A stretch of DNA of 64,000 bases from Pectobacterium cacticida (GCF_036885195.1 NZ_CP133656.1:3224001-3288000), one strand, 5' to 3'. Shown: positions 35,111-44,560, counted from the stretch's first letter. Translations and numbers: made by a program. The notes: generated by a model from the sequence alone, not told the origin.

Positions 35111-36465
35111 TGCGCATTCTCCTGTAATGCTTGTACAACCTGCTCCATCGCAGCGCTGCGTGAACCTTTAATCAATACGCTAATGACGTTATGTTCTGCC
35201 AAAAGCTCCCGCAACCGTGAAACCAGCGCATCTTTATTCTGAAAATGCTCACCATTACCACTGGCAATGCCGATCAATTCACTTAGTGTCCCGACGCTCA
35301 ATACGCGATCGATACCAGCGACGCGCGCCGCCTCGCCAACCTGACGATGACACTCGGCAGCGCCATCCCCCAGTTCGCCCATATCACCCACGACCATCAC
35401 ACGGTAACCCGGCATCTCGGCCAGTACTTGTGCTGCCGCCGTCATCGAGCCGACATTGGCATTGTAGCTATCATCCAACAGCAACTTTCCTTCCGACAAA
35501 ACGATCGGAAATAGCCGCCCTGGCACCGCCTGAAGCTGAGATAAGCCAGATTTAACGGCGTCCAGCGTCGCGCCGACGGACATGGCCAACGCCGTCGCCG
35601 CAAGCGCATTGGCAATATTATGGCGCCCCGGTAAAGGCAACAAAATCGGCGTCTTGCCAAACGGCGTGTGCAATGTAAAACGCGCCCCCTGCGCCAGCAT
35701 CTCTACATCACTAGCAAAAAAATCAATATCGCCAGCAGCCTGAGGTGAGAAACGCCAAACGGTTTTATGACTCAACATGCCCTGCCAATGCGAAAAATCA
35801 TGACTGTCGGCATTCAGGATCGCCACGCCATCGGCAGGTAAACCAGCAAAAATCTCGCCTTTCGCCTGCGCCACTCCCGCTAACGAACCAAAACCTTCCA
35901 GATGTGCGGCGGCCAAATTATTGACCAACGCACTTTCTGGCCGAACCAGATTGGTCGTATAGGCGATTTCACCAAGATGATTTGCCCCTAGTTCAATCAC
36001 GGCAAACTGATGTTCCGGTGTCAAACGTAACAACGTGAGCGGCACGCCGATATCATTGTTGAAGTTGCCGGCGGTATACAGGACGGAACCACACTGGCGC
36101 AGAATCGCCGCCGTCATTTCTTTAACCGAGGTTTTCCCAGAAGACCCCGTCAGCGCAACAACGCGCGCTGCCGACTGCTGGCGTACCCAGGCAGCTAATT
36201 GGCCCAGCGCCAGACGGGTATCGCTCACCAGTAGTTGGGGCACATCAACAGGTAAGCGCTTACTAACCAATAGAGCCGCCGCACCGCCTTTAACCGCATC
36301 CGCAGCGTAATCATGGGCATCGAATTTGTTGCCTTTCAAGGCAACAAATAAGCAGTTGGGAGACAGCTTACGCGTATCGGTTGAAACATTTTCAATATCA
36401 ATGCTTTCACCAATCAGCTTCGCATTCAGCACTGTGGCAAGCTGTTGCAGGGAGGCGCGAATCAT
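35104..36465 (-). CDS. murF: UDP-MurNAc-tripeptide-D-alanyl-D-alanine ligase
   Basis: Adds the D-Ala-D-Ala made by DdlB, which completes the pentapeptide. It has 453 residues (E. coli 452). The ATP-binding GSSGKTSVKEM lies near residue 110. LLDDSYNANVGSM and VMVVGDMGELG are typical MurF stretches. It overlaps murE by four and mraY by seven bases. Confidence 0.97.
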   Translation of the reverse strand: MIRASLQQLATVLNAKLIGESIDIENVSTDTRKLSPNCLFVALKGNKFDAHDYAADAVKGGAAALLVSKRLPVDVPQLLVSDTRLALGQLAAWVRQQSAARVVALTGSSGKTSVKEMTAAILRQCGSVLYTAGNFNNDIGVPLTLLRLTPEHQFAVIELGANHLGEIAYTTNLVRPESALVNNLAAAHLEGFGSLAGVAQAKGEIFAGLPADGVAILNADSHDFSHWQGMLSHKTVWRFSPQAAGDIDFFASDVEMLAQGARFTLHTPFGKTPILLPLPGRHNIANALAATALAMSVGATLDAVKSGLSQLQAVPGRLFPIVLSEGKLLLDDSYNANVGSMTAAAQVLAEMPGYRVMVVGDMGELGDGAAECHRQVGEAARVAGIDRVLSVGTLSELIGIASGNGEHFQNKDALVSRLRELLAEHNVISVLIKGSRSAAMEQVVQALQENAQC

Positions 36466-37949
36466 GCGATTACCCCCAACAGACGTGCCACGGTGAGACG
36501 ATCGGAATAATCCAGGCGCTGATGCCCCACCAGTTGGTAATCTTCGTGCCCTTTACCCGCGATCAGTACCACGTCATTTTCCTGCGCTTGCAGAATTGCG
36601 CTGGTGACCGCCTCTGCACGCCCGTGAATTACCTGAACACGGCCAGCATCCAGCAAACCGGAAAGAATATCGGCGACAATGGCCTGCGGCGTTTCGCTAC
36701 GCGGATTATCGTCTGTCACTATCACGCGGTCGGCCAATTGTTCTGCTATGCCCCCCATCAGTGGTCGTTTACCCGTATCGCGATCGCCGCCACAGCCAAA
36801 CACACACCAGAGTTTGCCTTGACAATGCAAACGCACCGCTTCAAGCGCTTTTTCGAGCGCATCCGGCGTGTGCGCGTAATCAACGACGACCGTGGGTTTT
36901 CCTGCCGCCTGAAACACTTCCATACGGCCACATACCGGCTGTAATTGCGCCGCAGTAACAACCAATTTATCAAGGGGATAACCGAGAGACAGCAGTGTTG
37001 CCAACGCCAGCAACATATTACTGACGTTAAATGCCCCCATAAGCCGACTTTCTATCTCGCCGCTCCCCCAGCTTGAATCGAATACAATTGAGGCCCCATT
37101 ATCATGGTAATTAATCTGCGTTGCTTTCAACCAGCGGCCACGGCGACCAGGGACCAGATTGTTTTCCATCGTAACAGCAACCGCATCCGGCAACGTTGCC
37201 AACCAGCGCAGCCCAACCTCATCATCGGCATTGATAATCATCTGCCCTACGCGATGATCGGCGAACAGCGCCCATTTGGCTGCTTCATAGCTTTCCATAT
37301 TGCCGTGGTAATCAAGATGATCTCGACTCAGATTAGTGAATACTGCCGCCGCGAATGGCAATGCAGCGACGCGGTGCTGTATTAGCCCGTGGGAGGAAAC
37401 TTCCATCGCAGCAAAGGTCGCGCCCTGATCGACTAACTGGCTTAACGCGCGTTGCACATCAATGGCGGATCCCGTGGTATTTTTTGTCGGAACCGCCTGA
37501 CCCAATAGGCCATTACCGACAGTCCCCATTACCGCGCTCGTTTCACCTAAAGCCTGACTCCACTGCGCCAAAAGTTGAGTCGTTGTCGTTTTTCCATTGG
37601 TCCCTGTCACGCCGATAAGCTGTAGCTTTTCCGCTGGCTGCTGATAAAAACGACCAGCCAGCGCGGAAAGCCGTTGATTCAACTTGTCGAGATAGACGAC
37701 GGGCACACCGTGTATTTCACGAATAGTGCCATCAGCGGCTTCCCCCTCTGCGTCAGCCACAATCGCGGCTACGCCCTGCGCAATCGCCTGCGGAATATAG
37801 CGCCGTCCGTCCGTTTCATGTCCGACAACGGCAACAAACAGATCTCCGGCAGCCGCGACGCGGCTGTCCAATGTCATCTCCCGCAGCGCGCACGCCGGAG
37901 TGCCATGCACCCACGGCGCAAGTAAATCGCGCAAATTACGATCGGCCAC
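36462..37949 (-). CDS. murE: UDP-MurNAc-dipeptide-meso-diaminopimelate ligase
   Basis: Adds the third residue of the stem peptide. It has 495 residues (E. coli 495). The ATP-binding GVTGTNGKTTTTQLL lies near residue 112. DNPR at 414-417 is the hallmark of meso-diaminopimelate rather than lysine specificity, as expected for a Gram-negative. It overlaps ftsI by 14 bases. Confidence 0.97.
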   Translation of the reverse strand: MADRNLRDLLAPWVHGTPACALREMTLDSRVAAAGDLFVAVVGHETDGRRYIPQAIAQGVAAIVADAEGEAADGTIREIHGVPVVYLDKLNQRLSALAGRFYQQPAEKLQLIGVTGTNGKTTTTQLLAQWSQALGETSAVMGTVGNGLLGQAVPTKNTTGSAIDVQRALSQLVDQGATFAAMEVSSHGLIQHRVAALPFAAAVFTNLSRDHLDYHGNMESYEAAKWALFADHRVGQMIINADDEVGLRWLATLPDAVAVTMENNLVPGRRGRWLKATQINYHDNGASIVFDSSWGSGEIESRLMGAFNVSNMLLALATLLSLGYPLDKLVVTAAQLQPVCGRMEVFQAAGKPTVVVDYAHTPDALEKALEAVRLHCQGKLWCVFGCGGDRDTGKRPLMGGIAEQLADRVIVTDDNPRSETPQAIVADILSGLLDAGRVQVIHGRAEAVTSAILQAQENDVVLIAGKGHEDYQLVGHQRLDYSDRLTVARLLGVIA

Positions 37950-39699
37950 CTGAACCCTCTTTTCTATTTATGACAAACTCGTTTTTGTCGCCAGTCGGTA
38001 ACGCATCTGGTTCAACATTCATCGTACGCAGCACGCCTCCCATAATGGCGCCAAAGATTGGCGCAGAAACTGCGCCGCCGTAGTACTTCCCTGCCTGTGG
38101 ATCGTTAATGACGACAACCAGGGCAAAGCGTGGATTACTGGCTGGCGCAACACCGGCCGTATAGGCGATATATTTGTTAATATATTTGCCGTCCGGCCCG
38201 ACTTTCTTCGCCGTACCGGTTTTGATCGCGATGCGATAACCTTTGATAGCCGCTTTAGTACCGCCGCCGCCCGGTAGCGCCACGCTTTCCATCATATGCA
38301 CGACAGTACGCACCAGCGCCTCCGGGAAAACGCGTTCGCCGGGCACCGGGGGATCGACTTTCGTGATCGACAATGGACGGTAAATGCCAAAACTGCCGAT
38401 CGTGGCGTAAACACGCGCTAACTGTAATGGCGTTACCATCAGACCGTAGCCAAAGGCAAAGGTGGCCCTCTCTATGTCGGACCACCGCTGCCGCTGAGGG
38501 TATAAGCCGCTACTTTCGCCGACTAATCCTAAATTGGTCGCTTTTCCTAGTCCAAATCGCGAGTAGGTATCGACCAATGCGGAGGAAGGCATTGCCAACG
38601 CCAGTCTGGAAACGCCGACGTTACTCGACTTTTGCAGCACCCCTGTCAGGGTCAGTTCACTGTAGCGCGCCACGTCTTTGATTTCATGGCCATTAATGTA
38701 GTATGGCAACGTGTTGAGGACGCTATTTTCCTTAACAACGCCACGCTGTAATGCCGTCATTACTACCATCGGTTTCACGGTAGAACCAGGCTCGAAAATA
38801 TCGGTGATAGCGCGGTTGCGCATGATCTCTTGCGGCGTACCTGCCAGATTATTTGGGTTATAAGAAGGGCTATTCGCCATCGCCAGCACTTCACCGGTAT
38901 TCACATCTACCAGCACGGCCGTTCCTGACTCGGCTTTGTTAAAAGCCACCGCATTATTCAGTTCGCGGTAGACCAGCGCCTGCAAGCGCTCATCAATACT
39001 GAGCACCAAATTATGTGCAGCCTGACTGTCAACAGACGAGATGTCTTCAATCACACGGCCAAACCGATCTTTACGCACGATACGTTCACCCGGGTGCCCG
39101 GTTAACCAACGATCAAAACTTTTCTCTACGCCTTCAATGCCTTGCCCATCAATGTTAGTGAAACCAATGAGATGGGAGGTCACTTGACCAGAAGGATAAT
39201 ACCGGCGGGATTCCTGCCGCAGATTAATACCCGGCAGCTTCAGTTTGTGGACGTATTCACCGATGGCAGGGTTCACCTGTCGCGCCAGATAAACGAAGCG
39301 CCCTTTAGGGTTAGCATTAATCTTGGTGGCTAACTGATCCAACGGGATGCCGAGCGCGTCAGCCAGCGCTTTCCAACGGGTATCCAGCGTAATCCCACCG
39401 CGATCGTTAACTTCTTTCGGGTCCGCCCAGACCGCATTTACCGGTACGCTAACGGCCAGTGGGCGCCCGGCACGGTCACTGATCATACCGCGCGCCGTTG
39501 GCACTTTTTGTACACGCAGGGAACGCATATCGCCCTCGCGCACCAGCTTATCCGGGTTAATTACCTGGAGATAGGCTGCCCGCGCCATTAATCCAGCCAT
39601 CGCAAAAAAAATGCAGCCGCAAAGCAACGCAAAACGCCAGCTAACAAAGCTGGCTTGATCTTCCTGGCGCTTTAACTTTCCTGGTCGGGCTGCTTTCAT
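37936..39699 (-). CDS. ftsI: Septal peptidoglycan transpeptidase FtsI (PBP3)
   Basis: Class B penicillin-binding protein that cross-links septal wall with FtsW. It has 587 residues (E. coli 588). One N-terminal membrane helix lies at about 22-42, followed by the pedestal domain. The transpeptidase motifs are S306-T-V-K309, S358-S-N360 and K493-T-G495. Like E. coli FtsI, it may be trimmed at its C-terminus. It lies 23 bases after ftsL. Confidence 0.97.
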   Translation of the reverse strand: MKAARPGKLKRQEDQASFVSWRFALLCGCIFFAMAGLMARAAYLQVINPDKLVREGDMRSLRVQKVPTARGMISDRAGRPLAVSVPVNAVWADPKEVNDRGGITLDTRWKALADALGIPLDQLATKINANPKGRFVYLARQVNPAIGEYVHKLKLPGINLRQESRRYYPSGQVTSHLIGFTNIDGQGIEGVEKSFDRWLTGHPGERIVRKDRFGRVIEDISSVDSQAAHNLVLSIDERLQALVYRELNNAVAFNKAESGTAVLVDVNTGEVLAMANSPSYNPNNLAGTPQEIMRNRAITDIFEPGSTVKPMVVMTALQRGVVKENSVLNTLPYYINGHEIKDVARYSELTLTGVLQKSSNVGVSRLALAMPSSALVDTYSRFGLGKATNLGLVGESSGLYPQRQRWSDIERATFAFGYGLMVTPLQLARVYATIGSFGIYRPLSITKVDPPVPGERVFPEALVRTVVHMMESVALPGGGGTKAAIKGYRIAIKTGTAKKVGPDGKYINKYIAYTAGVAPASNPRFALVVVINDPQAGKYYGGAVSAPIFGAIMGGVLRTMNVEPDALPTGDKNEFVINRKEGSGGRS

Positions 39700-39722
39700 T
39701 CTTCTCGGGCTACCTATTTAGT

Positions 39723-40043
39723 TCATTGCTTAACCACAATATTTTCCTGTGACGGATCGACATGCGTCATTTGCAGTTTTTCCGTCGCGATCCGCTCAAC
39801 GCGGCTATGATCCCCAAGTGAATTCTCCTCCAGGATCAGATTTCGCCATTCGATATCTAACGCATCGCGCTCCAACAACAGTTGCTCACGCTCCGCGGTC
39901 AGTAAGCGCGTCCGATGAGCCGTCGTGACAACAAAGACCGCTGAAACCAGCACTGCGACCATCAGCAATAGCGGAAACTTTGCATTGCGCAGCAAATCGT
40001 CGCCGATAACGCCAACCAGCGTGTGACGCTCATTGCCAATCAT
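39723..40043 (-). CDS. ftsL: Cell division protein FtsL
   Basis: Small bitopic membrane protein of FtsQLB. It has 106 residues (E. coli 121). There is one membrane helix (about 22-42, PLLLMVAVLVSAVFVVTTAH), then a periplasmic coiled coil with the conserved EREQLLLERDALDIEWRNL and DHSRVERIATEKLQM. The cytoplasmic N-terminus is about 15 residues shorter than in E. coli. The start overlaps rsmH by four bases, which fixes the choice. Confidence 0.94.
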   Translation of the reverse strand: MIGNERHTLVGVIGDDLLRNAKFPLLLMVAVLVSAVFVVTTAHRTRLLTAEREQLLLERDALDIEWRNLILEENSLGDHSRVERIATEKLQMTHVDPSQENIVVKQ

Positions 40044-40984
40044 GCAGGCAGCCTCTCAGCAAAGCGCAGCACCGAGCTGCGCGCGCGGGGGTTTTCTGCA
40101 ATCTCGGCTTCTGTTGGCATCAGCTTCTTTCCAACGGCCTTTAACGTCTGCCCGCCCTGGCTGCGTAACTGCGCTTCCGTCAACGGCAAACCTGCTGGCA
40201 CCTGTGGCCCACGGCTCTGATGGCGGATAAATCGTTTAACAATACGATCTTCTAACGAGTGGAAGCTGATCACTGACAGACGCCCCCGCGGGGCCAGTAT
40301 GCTTAGCGCGCCCTCTAAAGCTCGCTCGATCTCTTCCAGTTCACTATTTATGTAAATACGGATTGCCTGGAAACTGCGCGTCGCCGGGTGTTTATGTTTT
40401 TCTCTCACCGGGCTGGCTGCCGCGATCAATTCCGCAAGCTCTTTTGTCCGCGTCATGGGCTCAGTACGATTGCGCTCCACAATCGCTCGGGCAATACGCT
40501 TAGCAAAACGTTCTTCGCCAAAGGTTTTCAACACCCAGGCGATATCGTCAGCTTCTGCTTTCATCAGCCACTCGGCCGCAGATACCCCCTGCGTCGGATC
40601 CATGCGCATATCCAACGGGCCATCACGCATAAATGAAAACCCGCGTTCAGGGTCGTCAAGCTGTGGAGAAGACACGCCAAGGTCGAGCAGCACGCCATCA
40701 ATCCGCCCGGTGAGCTCGCGTTCCGCGACATACTCCGCCATAGCGGAGAACGTCCCATGAATGATAGAAAAGCGAGGATCGTTAATTGCCTTGGCCGCTT
40801 CAATCGCCTGAGGATCGCGATCGATAGCCAACAGGCGGCCTTCCGGCCCTAACTGAGAAAGGATGAGGCGAGAATGACCGCCACGGCCAAATGTGCCGTC
40901 GATGTAAATGCCGTCACTGCGAATATTTAGCCCGTTGACGGCTTCATCCAACAAGACGGTGGTATGTTTATAATTTTCCAGCAT
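40040..40984 (-). CDS. rsmH: 16S rRNA m4C1402 methyltransferase
   Basis: SAM-dependent N4-methylation of C1402 in 16S rRNA (formerly mraW). It has 314 residues (E. coli 313). The substrate loop HTTVLLDEAVNGL, the SAM motif IDGTFGRGGHSRLIL, DLGVSSPQLDDPERGFSF and SVISFHSLEDRIVKRF are visible. The start is two bases after the mraZ stop. Confidence 0.97.
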   Translation of the reverse strand: MLENYKHTTVLLDEAVNGLNIRSDGIYIDGTFGRGGHSRLILSQLGPEGRLLAIDRDPQAIEAAKAINDPRFSIIHGTFSAMAEYVAERELTGRIDGVLLDLGVSSPQLDDPERGFSFMRDGPLDMRMDPTQGVSAAEWLMKAEADDIAWVLKTFGEERFAKRIARAIVERNRTEPMTRTKELAELIAAASPVREKHKHPATRSFQAIRIYINSELEEIERALEGALSILAPRGRLSVISFHSLEDRIVKRFIRHQSRGPQVPAGLPLTEAQLRSQGGQTLKAVGKKLMPTEAEIAENPRARSSVLRFAERLPA

Positions 40985-40986
40985 GG

Positions 40987-41445
40987 CTATAGCGATAGGT
41001 CCTGCAACCGATCAGATAAAGGTTCCTGAGTCGATTGTTCAGCGTCAATATCGTCCCTGACCTGTTGATACCAAGTCTGTTCATCCCACAGTTCAAACTT
41101 GTTGAACTGCCCGACTAGCATCACTTCTTTTTTAAGATTCGCATGCTGCCTTAACGTATTCGCAATCAATAAACGCCCCGCACTATCCATTTGGCACTCG
41201 CTGGCATGGCCTAATAACAGCCGTTGAATGCGGCGTTCTGTAGGGTTCATGCTTGACAGGCGAGACAGCTTTTGTTCAATGATTTCCCACTCGGGTAAGG
41301 GATAAAGCAGCAGGCATGGCTGATGCAAATCAATGGTGCAAACCATTTGACCTTGCGATTCCCCGCTCAGCATTTCCCGGTATCGGGTAGGCACGGCGAG
41401 GCGCCCTTTGCTGTCGAGGTTAACCAGCGTAGCCCCACGAAACAT
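40987..41445 (-). CDS. mraZ: Transcriptional regulator MraZ
   Basis: DNA-binding protein made of two SpoVT/AbrB-like domains. It represses the dcw cluster from repeats just upstream of its own gene. It has 152 residues, as in E. coli. The repeated DxxGR motif is seen as DSKGRLAVPTRYR near residue 10 and DSAGRLLIANTLR near residue 92. It is first in the operon, with three boxes 29-53 bases before the start. Confidence 0.96.
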   Translation of the reverse strand: MFRGATLVNLDSKGRLAVPTRYREMLSGESQGQMVCTIDLHQPCLLLYPLPEWEIIEQKLSRLSSMNPTERRIQRLLLGHASECQMDSAGRLLIANTLRQHANLKKEVMLVGQFNKFELWDEQTWYQQVRDDIDAEQSTQEPLSDRLQDLSL

Positions 41446-41473
41446 AACTGAGTTACCCCTTCATCACCTTTTT

Positions 41474-41498
41474 CACCACTTTATCCCACAAAATCCCA
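41474..41498 (-). promoter_or_regulatory. MraZ operator, three 10-bp-spaced boxes
   Basis: On the minus strand TGGGA-TTTTG-TGGGA-TAAAG-TGGTG. The boxes repeat every 10 bases, as known for MraZ; the third is imperfect. They start about 9 bases past the -10 element, between promoter and mraZ. Confidence 0.88.
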
Positions 41499-41506
41499 CT
41501 TTTAAG

Positions 41507-41536
41507 AGTGTACGGAGGGGATGAAAACCTTGTCAA
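41507..41536 (-). promoter_or_regulatory. dcw cluster promoter Pmra
   Basis: TTGACA, 18 bases, TACACT on the minus strand, about 60 bases upstream of mraZ. It has the same arrangement as the E. coli Pmra promoter that drives the dcw genes. Confidence 0.85.
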
Positions 41537-41760
41537 GCCAGAGCGGACGTGCTCAGGGATTATTCCTGAATGAATGCAGAGAGGCATAGAGGAAAATAGA
41601 ATAAAGCGTCGAAACTAACGAAGATTAACATCATGATAATTTAAGAAAAATTTATACCGTAGCGTAAGTATCATCAATATATTGTCTTCTAACTTGGCTT
41701 CTCAATTATTTTTACCGTCACATACTGAAATTAAAAATAATCGCTTTAGGAATAGTCTTA

Positions 41761-41867
41761 GGCCCTTGGATGTCTTGAATACCAAGGCCCAAGCGAACAG
41801 GGAGGATCTTACCGCGGTGGATGGTAACGGCTCAATCTCCTATTGTTAGCACTACCGCCGTTTTATT
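41761..41867 (+). ncRNA. Candidate small structured RNA (speculative)
   Basis: Two hairpins in a row: CCTTGG...CCAAGG (41764-41787), then a longer one. The second pairs CGGTGG (41815-41820) with CCGCCG (41855-41860) using one G-T pair, with inner TAAC/GTTA pairing. It is followed directly by TTTTATT, which looks like a terminator. No promoter is obvious and no known family was recognised. Confidence 0.25.
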
Positions 41868-42172
41868 AAGCAACCTATTTCCTCTCGTTGACTTTCCTTA
41901 ATCAAGGTACGCAGCGCCTTAAAAGAACACGGTTTAAATAGCTTGCGTATCAATACCACAAAGCACGAAAGCGCGATCCCGTGTTATTTGCCATTGGCCT
42001 ACGACCATTAAAACGTCCCATCATAAAGGCGATGTCCCTCAGAAAAACTCAACCTATTGTTTCCCAAAATATTCAATTCATTGTCACGATAAAAAAACGA
42101 GAAATTCACTAGATAAAAATAAAGTAGCGTAAAAGTAAAAAAACAACGCCAAAATAAATATTTTTAACTAGT

Positions 42173-42201
42173 TTATTGGCTTACATATAGTGATGTAAAC
42201 T
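42173..42201 (+). promoter_or_regulatory. Probable alaE promoter
   Basis: TTATTG, 17 bases, TAAACT. It lies between two copies of AACTAGTTTAT (42166-42176 and 42247-42257) that could bind a regulator. Confidence 0.4.
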
Positions 42202-42282
42202 ACACACGCCAAACAAAGCACAATAAAAAACCAATTAAACAAACCAAACTAGTTTATCTAACCTGAAAGTGGAGCGGAAAGT

Positions 42283-42720
42283 ATGTTTTCCCCGACATCG
42301 CGATTGCGTAGTGCGACTGCGGATACAGTTGCACTGGTGGTCTATTGCTTTATTACCGGTATGGCTATAGAAATTATGCTTTCTGGTATGAGCGTCGAAC
42401 AATCGCTGTCTTCACGTTTATTGTCTATTCCTGTGAATATCGCCATTGCCTGGCCCTATGGGCTTTATCGCGATCGCGTGTTGAAGTTAGCCAGTCGCTA
42501 TGCAGGCCAGCATTTCCTGGTACGTAGCGTAGCCGATCTCTTCGCCTACGTGAGTTTTCAATCGCCGGTTTACGCCATTATTCTCTGGGTTATTGGCGCA
42601 AATTCCGCGCAAATCCTGACTGCCGTCACCAGTAACCTGGTGGTATCGATGGTGATGGGGGTGGCTTATGGTTATTTCCTAGAATATTGTCGCCGACTAT
42701 TCCGGGTCGCCTTACCCTAA
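42283..42720 (+). CDS. alaE: L-alanine exporter
   Basis: Small inner-membrane exporter of L-alanine, 145 residues (E. coli 149). Four hydrophobic segments are visible. Matching stretches are MFSPTSRLR, LLSIPVNIAIAWPYGLYRD, AYVSFQSPVYAIIL and VVSMVMGVAYGYFLEYCRRLFRV. Its place between mraZ and cra is not that of E. coli, where alaE is elsewhere on the chromosome. It converges on cra. Confidence 0.92.
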   Translation: MFSPTSRLRSATADTVALVVYCFITGMAIEIMLSGMSVEQSLSSRLLSIPVNIAIAWPYGLYRDRVLKLASRYAGQHFLVRSVADLFAYVSFQSPVYAIILWVIGANSAQILTAVTSNLVVSMVMGVAYGYFLEYCRRLFRVALP

Positions 42721-42749
42721 AAGGAGATGAACCTGGCGTTATAAAGGGG

Positions 42750-42769
42750 CGCCATAGCCAGCTATGGCG
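42750..42769. terminator. Hairpin between convergent alaE and cra
   Basis: CGCCATAGC-CA-GCTATGGCG, nine potential pairs, with no clear T-run on either strand. It is probably an end-of-transcript structure shared by both genes. Confidence 0.45.
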
Positions 42770-42790
42770 TAGAAATGCGGAAAATTAAAA

Positions 42791-43795
42791 TTACGCGCGG
42801 CTCAATGAGCCACGGCGATAGAGGTTACGTCTGATCCGGTTTAAACCGGGTTTCGGCCTTTTGGGCTCATCCAGACTAGCCAACACCAGTTCCAGCACAC
42901 GCTCCGCAACCTCGCGATGACGCTGAGCAACAGATAGCACCGGGCATTCCAGATAGTCTAATAGTTCATTATCGCCAAATGTCGCGATGGCCAAATTATT
43001 CGGCAGACGACCGTTTATCTTCAGGTTGACGTCCATTACACCTTGCAATAAAGGAAATGAGGTCGTAAACAACGCTTCTGGCATAGGATTATTTTGTAAG
43101 TACGCCATGAAGGCGGCCGCGGCCGCCGCGCGTTCATAACTATTAGAATAGAGGTAACTCACTTCACGCGGATCGCCCGCCCACGCCTGACGGAACCCTT
43201 GTTCCCGCAGAAAACTAACTGAAAGCTCAGGCAATGCGCCGAGATAAAGTACAGATTGAACAGGCACTTTTCTTAATTCCTGTGCCAGCATTTCCGCGTC
43301 CTCAAGATCGGCCCCAACCACGCTGGTAAAGTGCTCGCGATCCAATGCTCTGTCCAGCGCAATAATCGGTGGGTTGCCGTTGATCCAGCGCTGATAAAAA
43401 GGGTGCTCCGGCGGCAATGCCGTAGAAACGATAATCGCGTCCACCTGACGCTGTAAAAGATGCTCGATACAACGCATCTCGTTGTCCGGCTGATCTTCGG
43501 AACACGCAATTAATAATTGATAACCGCGCTGTCTGGCCTGACGCTCCAGATAATTGGCGATACGTGTGTAGCTGGTATTTTCCAGATCGGGAATGACTAA
43601 ACCGATTGAACGAGTGCGCCCTGCACGTAAACCGGCAGCGACAGCATTGGGATGATAATTGTGCTCCCTCACCACAGCCATGACTTTCTCAACGGTCTTA
43701 TCGCTCACGCGATATTGCTTTGCTTTCCCGTTTATCACATAGCTGGCTGTCGTGCGCGAAACACCCGCAAGACGCGCGATTTCATCCAGTTTCAC
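42791..43795 (-). CDS. cra: Catabolite repressor/activator Cra (FruR)
   Basis: LacI-family regulator of carbon flow that responds to fructose 1-phosphate and fructose 1,6-bisphosphate. It has 334 residues, exactly as in E. coli. The start is GTG (KLDEIARLAGVSRTTASYV follows) after AAGGGG; a longer ATG-initiated frame to 43864 is not homologous. The helix-turn-helix is at 1-25, the hinge near 50-60, and the sugar-binding domain follows. The pdh genes in this window are part of the metabolism it controls in E. coli. Confidence 0.97.
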   Translation of the reverse strand: MKLDEIARLAGVSRTTASYVINGKAKQYRVSDKTVEKVMAVVREHNYHPNAVAAGLRAGRTRSIGLVIPDLENTSYTRIANYLERQARQRGYQLLIACSEDQPDNEMRCIEHLLQRQVDAIIVSTALPPEHPFYQRWINGNPPIIALDRALDREHFTSVVGADLEDAEMLAQELRKVPVQSVLYLGALPELSVSFLREQGFRQAWAGDPREVSYLYSNSYERAAAAAAFMAYLQNNPMPEALFTTSFPLLQGVMDVNLKINGRLPNNLAIATFGDNELLDYLECPVLSVAQRHREVAERVLELVLASLDEPKRPKPGLNRIRRNLYRRGSLSRA

Positions 43796-44004
43796 TGGTA
43801 ACCCCTTAGTAGGCCAGAAAATCGATAGGCCGGATAAAAAGTGCGATGACCATAAAATCATCATGGATATAAGGTAGATCTAACAGCAGAAGTATTTGTT
43901 CGGCAACTGCTTTTATCACGTATCCAATTATTGCAAGCTGGCTCGCGAATAATGGACATATTTCACCTTGAATATATTGCGTCTATCGCTTCTATTAGGT
44001 GAAG

Positions 44005-44040
44005 AGAAATAAAAAGACCCGATGCTATTATCGGGCCTCT
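44005..44040 (-). terminator. Terminator of ilvIH
   Basis: Minus strand CCCGAT-AATAGC-ATCGGG followed by TCTTTTTATTT, with AAGAGG extending the left arm. It lies 26 bases past the ilvH stop. Confidence 0.85.
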
Positions 44041-44066
44041 TAACGTAAAACGCAGCAAAAAGCCGA

Positions 44067-44558
44067 TCAACGCATAATTTTATCGCCGCGTGATACACCG
44101 ACAATCCCAGAACGGGCGACTTCCACGATTTCTGCCACTTCACGCACGGCATTAAGAAATGCATCTAATTTATCGCTGGTACCAGCGAGCTGTACGGTAT
44201 AAAGCGAAGCCGTAACATCAACAATCTGACCGCGAAAAATATCGGCGCAGCGTTTCGCTTCTTCCCGGCCATAACCGGTAGCCTGTAGCTTAACCAGCAT
44301 GATCTCACGTTCAACGTGCGCGCCTTGCCCCAATTCGCTCACACGCAGAACATCCACTAACTTATGCAGTTGTTTCTCGATCTGCTCAAGCGCTTTCTCA
44401 TCGCCTACTGTTTGGATCGTCATACGAGAAAGCGTAGGGTCTTCCGTCGGCGCCACCGTCAGGCTTTCGATATTATAGCCGCGCTGCGAAAACAGGCCGA
44501 CGACACGCGAAAGAGCACCTGATTCATTCTCAAGTAATACCGATAAAATTCGCCGCAT
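44067..44558 (-). CDS. ilvH: Acetolactate synthase III, regulatory subunit
   Basis: Small subunit that confers valine feedback inhibition on IlvI. It has 163 residues, as in E. coli. The start MRRILSVLLENESGALSRVVG follows GAGGA; the frame extends 10 codons upstream without similarity. The ACT domain occupies about 1-75, and GRGDKIMR-like SRGDKIMR ends the protein. It starts two bases past the ilvI stop, which indicates coupling. Confidence 0.97.
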   Translation of the reverse strand: MRRILSVLLENESGALSRVVGLFSQRGYNIESLTVAPTEDPTLSRMTIQTVGDEKALEQIEKQLHKLVDVLRVSELGQGAHVEREIMLVKLQATGYGREEAKRCADIFRGQIVDVTASLYTVQLAGTSDKLDAFLNAVREVAEIVEVARSGIVGVSRGDKIMR

Positions 44559-44560
44559 GA

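Larger units (their letters stand above)
41446..42282. other. mraZ-alaE intergenic region
   Basis: About 840 bases. The left end holds Pmra and the MraZ boxes, and the right end the alaE promoter region. The middle is AT-rich and has no supported reading frame. It contains a possible structured RNA (41761-41867) and otherwise only runs of A and T. Confidence 0.5.
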
